A DNA stretch of 64,000 nt from Xiphophorus maculatus (Eukaryota > Chordata > Actinopteri > Cyprinodontiformes > Poeciliidae): positions 248,001 to 312,000 of the forward strand of contig NC_036448.1 in the NCBI RefSeq assembly GCF_002775205.1, written 5' to 3'. A program made the position numbers and the translations under genes. How positions within the stretch are numbered: position 1 is the first letter of the stretch; each line of letters begins with the position of its first letter. Shown here one piece after another: positions 51,700 to 62,563 of the stretch. Under the pieces are notes generated by a model. It did no database searches, was not told the origin of the DNA, and worked only from the letters and a program-made list of their open reading frames with translations.

Positions 51700-52539
51700 G
51701 ATGTTTTTGATTGAAATAGCTTTTGATTTTAGTACATGTGACCACTTAATGCTGCACATTGAAAGAATGACTATTTCAAAGAATGAGGATTATATTGAGT
51801 AAGATTGAAAATGTTCTCCTTACTTCAGATAGCCAGTTTGGTTTTAAATCACACCATGACACAGATATGCGTGTCTTTGTTTTGAAAGGGATTTTAGATT
51901 TGTTGTCATAATGCGAGGTTTCTAGGACTCTAAGGCAAGCAACAACTATGGACACCCAAACAGTTTTAACAGATTTATTTAGTAACTGAATGTGCTGAGA
52001 GCGTCGATCTGCGACAGCAGGGAGGAACCGGGCCAGCGGAGGAACTGCAAAGGGCGAGAGGTTAAAGTGGGAAGTAATGAAGGGAATGACGGAGTAACCT
52101 GATGGTGACTTACGGTCTGCGAGTAGGTAAGCAGAGAGTACATGGGGGTCCAACAGTAGGTGTGGTGGTTTTCCAGATGGGGAAGTTCCAGCAGGCGATT
52201 GAGGGCGGACAGGCAGCAGCTGAGTGGCGGGCGTAACGCACCCAGGTGCAAGGCCCAATGGAGCAGCTAGGATTCAGGTGAGTCCGGTTCAGAGAGTATT
52301 CAGCTCGGGTTCACTGTAGAGGAAGGAGCAGATGAAAAGGAGTCAGAACAAGTAGGACACTGGGAATACAGTACTGACAACTAGAGAGTACCACTGTAGA
52401 AGCAGAATCATCTGGTATCTGACTCCGTGAAGCCGCTCCTCTTTAAGGACCTTGCAGATTGGTGGTGATGAGTAACAGCTAGATTCCATCAGCCTGCCAC
52501 CCTGTGAAGGAGAAGGAAACCACTCCCCTGCAGAACCCA
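51700..52539. repeat. Unclassified GC-richer repeat-like stretch
   Basis: From about 51960 to 52540 the sequence is distinctly richer in G+C, with overlapping Pro/Ser/Leu-rich minus-strand frames (52258-51776, 52251-51979) that match no domain. An LTR-like or retroposon origin is possible, but no ends were identified. Confidence 0.3.
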
Positions 52540-53225
52540 ACATTTGTATAATAGGCAAAACTCTACAATTTTAATGTGTTTAATAGATGCCTCAAAGGCT
52601 TTTGATCGGGTTAATCATGAAAAGTTATTTTATAAGCTACACTACAGAGGGATTCCCAGATCTATTGTTAGAATTTTGTCCTTTTGGTACACGCATCAGT
52701 TAGTATACGTAAGATGGGGCAATTGTGTTTCAGTTCCTTTTAAAATAAGGAATGGGGTTAGACAGGGAAGTATTTTGTCTCCTCTTCTTTTTAATGTATA
52801 TAACTGATGATCTGACTGATGATATGGACATTTACAGAGTGCTTCGTTTAATGTGTGCACAAGCCAACATGCTGGTACATAAATTCAGGATGTGTTCTGT
52901 CTCGGTGAAAGTGTCTCTTTAAAGCATGATGGACTCCTCTCTATACTGCTCACTTATGGAGACAGTATCAACAAAGCAGTTTACAGAAACTCAAAGTGGC
53001 ATACAATGACGGAATGAGGATGCGGCTTAGGATGCCAAGATGGACTAGTGCTAGTCAGTTAGTATTTGTTCGTGTTGTCTCCTCTTTTCATGCTGTCTTA
53101 CGAAACCTTATGTACAGGTTTATGTGGAGGTAACATGTTTCTACCAACAACATCATCCAGATACTAGCAGATATTTCACAAAGCTCAGTCAGATTTAAGT
53201 CCAGAATGTAGAATCAGTGGCGGTC
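52540..53225 (+). mobile_element. CR1/Rex-like LINE, RT fragment plus C-terminal piece
   Basis: The first part (52544-52807) reads MCLIDASKAFDRVNHEKLFY, YRGIPRSIVRILSFWYT, then VPFKIRNGVRQGSILSPLLF, the RT core through the palm. The second part, from about 52823, reads CAQANMLVHKFRMCSVSVKV and LQKLKVAYNDGMRMRLRMPR. The catalytic ADD region between them is missing, so an internal deletion has joined the two pieces. Confidence 0.7.
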
Positions 53226-56200
53226 TAGCCTTTCTGTAAATCAGTGACTTGTATGTGATTATTATCTTTTTATGTGATTGTTTCTTTTTAATTTTCTTAA
53301 ATTATCTTTCTATGGATCCATTTGTGTACTTAATAAAGCTGCTGCTGATGATAATGAAAGGACAAAAGGACAGCTCAAACATAAAACAGCAGGTATGCTT
53401 TAAAAGTAAAGGTGGGAGTTTCTTTCAGTGAGTCTTCACTAATCCTATGCAGACATTGTACACCAATCTTGAACAACCCTTACATCCTACATCAAATAGA
53501 TAAACTTCCCAGGTTGGAGGTGTAAAGAATTGAAGACCTGGAATAAGTGTGCAAGAGTTGCTAGACTTTATCCCATTTGACAGATTAATAATACAAAAAA
53601 ATGGGACTGGCAAGACTAAAATTTTTAGAATATCAACAAAGTAAATCTATAATAAAATTAATTTAAGCTCAATAAATTTAGGTCAGAAATATATAGATTA
53701 AAGTTCCATCTGTAAAATTTCTTTAATCATAACCTAAATTTTTCATTTATTTTTGACAGCATCCTGTCTAAGATACATTAATTTATCTCTTCCTATGGTG
53801 AAATGGGAGATCAATTTGTCAGTCAACTTTGACCAAAATTTCTGGTCCCTTTATATAAGAACTTTTGAAATGACTAACTCAATTCACGATTAAAATTATA
53901 CAAAATCTTCCATAGTACACTATACAGATTAAAAGATGTACAGAATGGGTTTTGCGTCATCTAATACCTACTCACAATGCATAGGCAGTAAAGGTGTATA
54001 AAATATACCTGACAAGTACACCCACACATTCTGGTTCTCTCCACCTGTTCAGAGGTTCCAGTTATGTGAAAATGTATCCAAGTGTCTGAAATGTAATTAC
54101 TCCTCTTCCTCAGTTCACTTTCTTGGCAAACTTAGATGATGTCACCTTAGAGACAAGCTCAAGTCCATGTGTTTTTTACAGCCTTAGAAGGCTGTAAAAA
54201 GGCTTGAAGTTCCTTTGGTTTCAAATGTTTGGTTCATTCATTTTGATTATGACACATTCTATATTTGTAAATAAAATAAAAATGTCCTAACATATAGTTT
54301 ATTTGAAAATCTTGCTTAGTGTTGCATTTCCACATGAAAAAATATTTCAATTACTTACATTTTCACAATTTAAGACAGACTTGACAGTACAAACAAGAAA
54401 AAAAACAAGCAATATTAAGGCCAGAAAATGACCACAGTGAACTTTATTAAACAACTTAGAGTGTCTAATTAAATCCAAATAACATTTTACAAAAATAAGA
54501 ATAATCAAAAGTGAGCTTTTATACTTTTATTGAATGTTGTAGCACTTTTGACTTTACTCACACAGCCTGCAACCAAGGGGAAACATTTTTTTTTTCTCTG
54601 AACGACTTTTTTTGTCACCACATACATTACATGTATTTTTTTTTTGTCCTTAATATATTGTCATAGTTACAGAAAACATGGTGGCATAAAACCTCTAAAG
54701 ACACCTTTCACAGTCTGAACTCAAGAAGAGACGAATGTTTTTTTTAAGCATTTACAGTTTGCTTACATGTATTTACAGGCAAGTATTTTAATTGAAGGGA
54801 ACACCCTCCACACCCAACTTCAACTAACTCTTAAAACAGACATCTGTATAAAACAAAGACTGTACAAGTTTAAATAGAATCCTCTCAATAATGCCAACTT
54901 TGTCTATGCTTTTAATCAACTCTCTTGGTGTTGTTCAGTGGAGATACATATCTTCTGCTGATTTTCACAATATTAAAGAGAAATAGTGGACGCTGAGAAA
55001 CAACATATTTCTTTAATCTAGAGACTTTAGATTTCTCAACAAATTGATTTGTTTCTGAACAATCAATAACTGCTGTTCCCACAGTTGTCCTGTAGAAGGT
55101 ATAGTTAAAGCAGCTAGCTTTGAAAAGTTTGAGTACTTAATGTAAACTAGCCTGATGTTTAAATATTTCTTTTTGTTATTTTATTATATTGAATCTTGCT
55201 TTAACAAGTACCACCAATGAACAAAGGTGAACACCCTGTTTTTTTGCTTTTACTGTCAAGTGCTCTTGTCCCATACTAAGACCTCAACAAGGTTAAGGTG
55301 ATCCATAATTAAAACATGAGACATATACACTTTTTAAAGTAAGTGACAATAAAGAGCACTACAATATAAAGATTTATTGACAGCTGAAGAAAAGACTAGT
55401 AGACAGAACTGCTGAAAAAACATTTAGCCTGATCCAACAGCTCATCACAGTGGCACAAAATGACAAAGACACTCATAAAAACACAAATCCAAATACACAA
55501 CACACATAGTGTGTAAGAACTGTGAATTCTTTGATCCATTAGCCACATTCTAAAATAAAGAAATCAGATTATGCAATATTTCTCTGGTTCTCGTAACTCC
55601 TCCAACACTCATGCTGCTATATGTTTGTCTGTTCCCACAAGATTCATGTCACAGGGTTATTATCAAAGATCTTAGATAAAAATCATTTAATTCACTTTCA
55701 AACTCTTTACATAGCATATTGATTAGGGCTCCTCTGCCCCTTCATTTCCCACACAGAAAGTCAGAATCATTGGTAGTCATCTAGAATAATAAAAAAAAGG
55801 TTTTAATATTTTTAGAATAAAATGGCTGCAGCTGCAGGCAATCATTAAACTTGTTCGAAAAAATATGTTCTGCACTGAGGTCAGAGGAGTCTTTGCACAG
55901 AACATTGTCCCATTTATTTTGTTTTTAAGATGTTTTTATGCAGTTACTATTATCAAACTTATTTGTATCACTCAGTAATGTACCTTATGAGCATAACACC
56001 GGTATGAAATGCAAACAGTGACATCACATGCATGACTTCTATTATACCTTAAGGTTTTTGGCACAGACTAGAAAAATAAACAATCTAACATGCCTTGCAA
56101 ATTTAATCTTGCAGATTTATCAAACTGCAAATATGATTTAACATGATTGTTTCCTTTTTTGCATTACACTATAATTTTATGTTTCATCAACTTTCTAAAG

Positions 56201-56265
56201 TTATAGTCGAAGCAATTTTTTTACCAAAAGTGTTTTTTTGTTTTGTTATTGTGTTTTGCCTAAAT
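53226..56265. other. 3-kb AT-rich intergenic stretch
   Basis: No exon, known repeat or RNA gene was recognised. It is about 6 kb beyond the xkr4 stop on the xkr4 strand, so part may belong to a very long xkr4 3' UTR, as is known for mammalian XKR4. That is speculation. Confidence 0.35.
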
Positions 56266-56281
56266 CGTCTTTTGGCAAAAA

Positions 56282-58581
56282 GGTGTCCTGGTGCACTTGG
56301 CACCGGGGCACCTAGGCCGCAGTTCGATGATCGACTTTGTCATCGTTTCATCAGATCTGCGGCCGTATGTCTTGGACACTCGGGTGAAGAGAGGTGCAGA
56401 GCTGTCCACTGACCACTACCTGGTGGTGAGTTGGCTCCGGTGGTGGGGGAGGATGCCGGTCAGACCTGGCAGGCCCAAACATGTTGTGAGGGTTTGCTGG
56501 AAACGTCTGACGGAATCCCCTTTAACTCCCATCTCCGGTAGAACTTTGAACACGTTCCGGGGGAGGTTGGGGACATTGAGTCTGAATGGACCATGTTCCG
56601 TGCCTCCATTGTTGAGGTGGCCTATCGGAGCTGTGACCGCGGTGCCTGTCGGTGAGGGATGCTGTCAGGCTGAGGAAGAAGTCCTATTGGGCCCTTTTGG
56701 CCTGTGGGACTCCGGAAGCAGCTGATGGGTACCGGCGGGCGAAGCGGCATGCGGCTCGGGTAGCTACTGAGGCAAAACAGTGGGCATGGGAGGAGTTTGG
56801 AGAGGCCATGGAGAAAGACTTCCGCACGGCTTCGAGGCGATTCTGGTCCACCATCCGGCGTCTCAGGAGGGGGAAGCAGTACAGCACCAACACTGTTTGT
56901 AGTGGGGATGGTGTGCTGCTGACCGCAACTCGGGACATTGGGGGCCAGCGGCAGAATACTTCGAAGACCTCCCAACCAACAATCCCACCAACATGCCTTC
57001 CACTGAGGAAGCTGAACCTGGGGACTCTGGGTTGGGCTCTCCAATCTGAGAACGAGGTCGCCAAGGTGGTTAAAAAGCTCCTCTGTGATTAAAAAGCTCC
57101 TCGGTGCCAGGGCCCCAAGGGTGGATGAGATTCGCCCGAAGTTCCTTAAGTCTCTGGATGTTGCGGGGTTGTGTTGGTTGACACGACTCTGCAACATTGC
57201 ATGGACATCGGGGGCAGTTCCTCTGGACTGGCAGACTGGGGTGGTGGTCCCCCTGTTCAAAAAGGGGGACATGAGGGTGTGCTCCAATTACAGGGGGCTC
57301 ACACTCTTAAGCCTCCCTGGCAAGGCCTATTCAGGGGTCCTGGAGAGGAGGGTCCATCGGCTAGTCAAACCTCGGATTCAGGAAGAGCAGTGTGGTTTTC
57401 GTCCTGGTCGTGGAACACTGGACCAGCTCTACACCTTCAGCAGGGTCCTGGAGGGTGCATGGGAGTGTGCCCAACCGGTCTACATGTGTTTTGTGGACTT
57501 GGAGAAGGCGTTCGACCATGTCCCTCGGGGAGCGCTGTGGGAGGTTCTCCGGGAGTATGGGGTACTGGGCCCTTTGATACGGGCTGTCAGGTCCCTGTAT
57601 GACCGGTGTCAGAGTCTGGTCCGCATTCCCAGCAGTAATTCGGGCTCATTTCCAGTGAGAGTTGGACTCCGCCAGGGCTGCCCTTTGTCACCGATTCTGT
57701 TCATTACTTTCATGGACAGAATTTCTAGGCGCAGCTAGGGTGTTGAGGGGATCCGTTTTGGTGGCCTTAGGATCTCATCTCTGCTTTTTGCGGATGATGT
57801 GGTCCTATTGGCTTCATCAGGTTGTGATCTGCAGCTCTCGCTGGAGCGGTTCGCAGCCGAGTGTGAAGCGGCCAGGATGAGGATCAGTGCCTCCAAATCC
57901 GAGGCCATGGTCTTGAGCTGGAAAAGGGTAGAGTGCTTTCTCCAGGTCGGGGGGAGGTTTTGTCCTGCCCCAAGTGGAGGAGTTCAAGTATCTTGGGATC
58001 TCGTTCACGAATGAGGGAAGAAGAAAGTGGGATATCAACAGGCGGATAGGCGCAGCGTCTGCCGTCAAGTGGGCGCTGTACTGGTCTGTCGTGGTGAAGA
58101 GAAAGCTGAGTCAAAAAGTGAAGCTCTCGACTTACCGGTCGACTTACGTTCCCACCCTCATCTATGGTCATGAGCTTTGGGTCATGACCGAAAAAACAAG
58201 ATTGCGGATACAAGTGGCTGAAATGGGTTTTCTCTGTAGGGTGTCTGGGCTTTCCCTTAGAGATAGGTTGAGAAGCTCGGTCATCCGGGAGGGACTCAGA
58301 GTAGAACGGCTACTCCTTCACGTCAAGAGGAGCCAGTTGAGGTGGCTCGGGCATCTGGTTAGGATGCCTCCTGGACGTCTCTCTGGTGAGGTGTTCCGTG
58401 CACGTCCCACCAGGAGGAGGCCCCGGGGAAGACCCAGGACACGCTGGAGGGACTACGTTTCTCGGATGGCTTGGGAACCCCTTGGGATTCTCCCGGAGGA
58501 GCTGGAACAGGAACCTCCCTTCTGAAGCTGCTACCCCTGCAACACAACCCCGGATAAAGCGGAAGAAAATGGATGGATGGA
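56282..58581 (+). mobile_element. RTE-clade (Rex3-like) LINE, 2.3 kb, with 16-bp target duplication
   Basis: In order: end of the AP-endonuclease domain (SSMIDFVIVSSDLRPYVLDT, STDHYLVV), a linker with a frameshift, and the RT core (57085-57738). The core has SGAVPLDWQTGVVVPLFKKG, NYRGLTLLSLPGKAYS, EEQCGFRPGRGTLDQLYTF, FVDLEKAFDHVPRGALW and GLRQGCPLSPILF. After a TAG at 57736 comes LLFADDVVLLA, the catalytic box. The C-terminal region (57974-58525) has YVPTLIYGHELWVMTEKTRL. It ends ccggataaagcggaag, (TGGA)n. The flanks CGTCTTTTGGCAAAAA at 56266-56281 and 58582-58597 are identical. It is 5'-truncated and disabled by frameshifts and stops. Confidence 0.88.
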
Positions 58582-58597
58582 CGTCTTTTGGCAAAAA

Positions 58598-59190
58598 CAG
58601 GTAGTGATTTATTTATTTATTTTTGCCTAAACCATATTTTTATATTTTGGCAAAAGTGACTTAGGCCGTTATTTGAAGAAGGTGACTATATTTTTACTTT
58701 TAAAAATGTTGAATTAATGTAACCAAAGGAATAAAATGTTATTAAAAAACTGAGACTGTTTTTGTTGGTAAGCTAATATTTTAGATGTGATACAGTAAGC
58801 TGAAAAGCTATTTTTTCATTATTCAGTAATCAGGCCCATTAATAAGAAGTTCTACAGAAGTTCTTTCTACTTTTTAGCTCATTTGAAAGAAAAATAAAAA
58901 CTTTAATACTATAAACATTATTCACAGTACTATGTAGATTTTTTCATCAGTGTAACAAATCAGAATGACTCACAGGTTAACATGTAGAGTACTAATTTTT
59001 AACTTCACTCATTTTGTGTTGGAAACATATCTCCAAACTGAAGGTAGTTGCTAAGTAAGCTAATAGTCTGTTTTTGCATAAGAAGTTACTTGTTTGCATT
59101 TCAGTGAAATTTTTTTCTAAAAATTGATAGGTTCAATGACGCATATAGACTGAACTTTCTCAGTCTTTTCAATTTGTGTTGTATGTGTAG
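58598..59190. other. AT-rich intergenic, nothing recognised
   Basis: No coding, repeat or RNA signal identified. Confidence 0.4.
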
Positions 59191-60215
59191 CAGTGATGGC
59201 ATAGTTACTTTGAAAAAGTAACTTTAATCAGATCACTGATTACTCCTTGAAAAAGTAACTCAGTTAGATTACTGACTACTTGATTTGGAAAGTAACTAAG
59301 TTACATTAAAAGTAACTTTTTTAGTTACTGTCAGCAGCTGCTAACAACAACGCTGTGAAAATTACATTGATCTTTGCCAATACTTTATTGTAAGCTATTT
59401 TATAATGGTAACATCAACAATGTGTCTCCACTTATAAAGTTGAACTGAAGGGGAGATTTTTTAATGGTTACAGTACAAAAGAAAAACGTTAGTAATTTGT
59501 GCATGTTTTTGTGTGGTCCACTATTGTCTGGAAAACTCTAAGAAGAATTTTAACCCCCCGCCCCCAATCCTCCAGGTTGTGCGTAACGGCCCTGCATTTG
59601 GTGTCAGAGTGCAGCGCTCCTCCTGCAGCTCCACAATTCAGATGGCTGATGCACAGATTTGTGACACTTATCTTAATATTAATAATTACGTATAATGGCG
59701 TTTAGTTGCACAACTTTACGGACAAGTTTATTCGTGGCTGTTTTCACGTTTATTCCGCTGTTCAAATTAGTCTCAATTGCAGTTTGCAGTTTTCTGGAGC
59801 GCAACGCGAAGCTCGACGTCATTCAGAGGTAATATATTAACTTGACATTAACAAAGACACAGCGGGACGGATCATCCGGGAAATGATGGACAGGGAGAGC
59901 CTGACTAAAACTAATTGGAGGTGAGACACATTCTGGGGTTTATGTCTGTTTATTTCCAAGCCCAAATGAGCAACTTCACGTTCAAAAACGAGCCCAAAAA
60001 GTGCAACCCGCGACTCATTAAATTTGATAGCGACTTTAAAAAAAAAAAAGCCCATGGCCGCTTATAATAATCGGACTTGGCGACAGAAACTCAAAGTAGT
60101 TCCTGTTTTTCTAAAAACAAAATGCGCATCTCCCTCTTCCTTCCATTGTTTACATTTCTGTTGCTGCTGATACTGTCGCATAGAAACGGTGATCACTCGA
60201 CAAGACGTGTAGAGG
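59191..60215. mobile_element. hAT-like element, second copy, right end missing
   Basis: Closely matches 25747-26913 from cagtgatggcatagttactt through 'cactcgacaagacgtgtagagg', including 'gcaacgcgaag(t/c)tcgacgtcattcagagg' and 'gacattaacaaagacacagcgggac'. Small indels separate the copies. The last ~120 bases, including the CATCACTG end, are absent and replaced by unrelated sequence from about 60216. Confidence 0.75.
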
Positions 60216-61962
60216 AAAGCCCGAAGCTTCGTTAATTTACGATTTATTATTTGGGTACATTATACATTATTTGCGTGGCTCGAAGCTCTCACTTCCACCT
60301 CTGAGTTGTTGATGAATGCTAAGCGTTAGCGGCATAACATCCAATTTTCACGTTTGGACTGTGGGGATTTTATTGATTGATGATAATGCCCGAGTTTTCA
60401 TCATTTTCGGAGGACCAATAACCATCCTTAAAATGACTGGCACGATGCCTTGAGTACGGCAGCCTTTCTCCTCCTGGACCTGCTGGTTGAAAGCGAATGG
60501 CGAGAAGAACGCTGCAGGAGTATTTATACAGATGAGCGGATAGACTGAACACGGCGGGCGACTGAGTAGTTGATGGTTACAGTGTAAGTGTAGCTTTACG
60601 GATGAACCGCACAATAAATTTCATATCATCCTGGTCTCAACAATCATCGTGGCGGTACTTGGCTGGTAGATGAATTTCTAAGTGTGAACAAAGGTGCCGT
60701 AAATATACCGTATTGTCCCCGTTCTTACTTTCGTCCCCTCGTCTACCGGTCGTCCCCCCACCCCCTGCGGATCACTAAATGCAAAGTGCAAATTCAGGCA
60801 TGCAGCAACTACTCCACCAGAGCTTCTCTGCATTCTGTCAATCACACATACACACACGCACACACCCCCACAGACTTGGTTTTCAAAGTAAATACACTTC
60901 AAGATAAAGGCCAAATAAATTAAAATGACTTTGGTAATTTTTACAGTACCTTTTCTTTGAATTAAAACGATGTTTCATATTGCAGCTGAGAACTACAAAT
61001 CCTTGTGTTTATTCTGACAAAGGTAGCAGCCTTCCCACATTTTCTCTTATTCTCCATGTTGCTCCCCTTTTCATGACATGTTCTCCTCCCATCCTCTGTC
61101 CATTCCACACATTTTCCTTGATCACCACCACAGATGTGTAAAGATTGGTTCCACTGAGCAGACTAGCTATTTTTCTGGGATTCTGTGTGACTGGTGTAGT
61201 AGAAAAATAACTTGCTGATTTCTCTTTATATTTCATCCTTTTGGTTTGCTCCTTTCTGCTTCATTCAGACAGACTTGGTCCATTTAATAAAAAAAATAAC
61301 AAAGGAATGATTGGACATAAATGCTACTTTGACAGCTGGCTTCCTATAGTTCATTATTTGTGTGTGGAGAATAGAGATATCCCTAAAATATTAATATTTA
61401 GAGACACAAAGACACTTACTAATCCTTGACAAGTTAGAGTTGTGCTTTGAATAACTACTAAAAGATGAGTTCCAGGAACCTCATGGCACTACCAAAACAG
61501 GGTGTTTATCATCCATTCTACCCCTTACATTAAAAAAATTAAAGTCGTTTTAAAAAAAACGCATTGACTATAATAAGGACACTGGTGTCCTCATGTACCC
61601 ATTGACCAACATGTAAGTGTTTTGAGGGTGACAGTTAGGAGGTTAAAGGCTGCATAATCATGTTGGAACTGTTCATGTTTGACTGAATATCATTTATATC
61701 ATGGTGCACATTATCTGTTTTCAGCAGGGATTTGTTTAATTCAAACAGAGTATCAATTTATTCTCTTGTTTTAAATCAGGAAAAAATCCTCTGGTGAATG
61801 AAAGTAACTATACAAGAGTGCCAACTAGATCCATTAGTTTGAAGAGGCGACTGAAGTGACTAAACATACGGGGTGTGAAAAAATAGACTAAGGATAGTCA
61901 CAAATCCTCCAACTGTTTATAGAACAACATGATGCTGCACTGCTACTATCATAGCAGGTAAA
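60216..61962. other. Intergenic or xkr4 3' UTR region
   Basis: Near 60517-60526 a minus-strand TATAAATA lies upstream of an AATAAA at about 60370, which could mark an LTR-like unit, but no ends were found. A short (CA)n run is at 60847-60866. From about 61000 to 61962 the DNA lies immediately downstream of the xkr4 stop and probably belongs to its 3' UTR. Confidence 0.3.
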
Positions 61963-62563
61963 CTACAACGTAGTCTCATATTCCAGTCGCTCATGCACCA
62001 TGGCATCATCCTTGTACATCAGACGAGGAGGAGTCATGGAACAGTCCATAGCCAAGATGACTTTCCGTATACCGCGGTCAAGAACGTGACGTTCCCAGGC
62101 TGGGTATTGATTCCTACAAAGGTCAAGTTTGATAACAGTCTCGTCTAGGCGTGGAGCACGTGATGAAGGAGTGGATGGCACTGGGTGTCGGACCTGAAAC
62201 ACTGGGATACAGCTATCCCGTTCCGAATACTTTCCAGTGTCACGCTCTAAAGTTCCAGTGGCTCCTCGGTTGGAACGCAGTGAGTTGGTTCCACCATCAG
62301 AAGGTAGTGTGGAGAACTGAGCTGTTGGGTCCATATCAAGCCCTTGGCAGCTAGCAGAGCGTCCAAAACGAGCACCATTGGGATGGAAAAAAGCATAGTA
62401 CATGAGCATGAAAACCAGACCAGTAAGGAAACTGCTGAAAATGACACAGAGTGCTGGGACTGCAAAGGCGTCAGTGGTTTTAGGTGTTCTGTAAAGATAC
62501 CACAATGCACTGAGAGTGGCATTCTCCACCAGGATCACTAGATAATAGATTGACAGCCGATAC
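61963..62563 (-). CDS. xkr4: XK-related protein 4, last coding exon
   Basis: The acceptor TTTGTTTGTGCAG precedes 62563. After one base completing a split codon, 199 residues run from [20 protein letters not shown] to the conserved C-terminus [12 protein letters not shown]4 is a multi-pass plasma-membrane phospholipid scramblase of the XK family, activated by caspase cleavage in apoptosis. This exon holds the last membrane helices ([18 protein letters not shown] and [20 protein letters not shown]), then YYAFFHPNG and a long cytosolic tail. The tail has [17 protein letters not shown] and [17 protein letters not shown], matching vertebrate XKR4 rather than other XKRs. Earlier exons lie beyond the right edge. 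It is tail-to-tail with tmem68. Confidence 0.95.

Larger units (their letters stand above)
50290..51700 (+). mobile_element. DD37E-type Tc1/mariner transposase relic, split by an insertion
   Basis: The N-terminal half (about 50290-50640) reads AAGASGTSRWRILQRLAVHK and LTRAHKQKRSQWAQ, then the first catalytic Asp in LFTDD. A stop at about 50594 is a likely CGA-to-TGA change. The C-terminal half (51250-51533) reads FRVPEGVKMTSAKYMDFLTD, then MHDNAPSH and SSDLNPIENLW. It continues in another frame (51535-51660: QFVSNQQLWEGFLTSCKEIQ). Between the second Asp and the Glu there are 37 residues. The halves are separated by a 579-bp probable solo LTR plus a GA run. Confidence 0.8.

Noticed and set aside
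56622..57287. 221-codon minus-strand frame
   Set aside because: It is the antisense shadow of the plus-strand RTE LINE; no family likeness on that strand.
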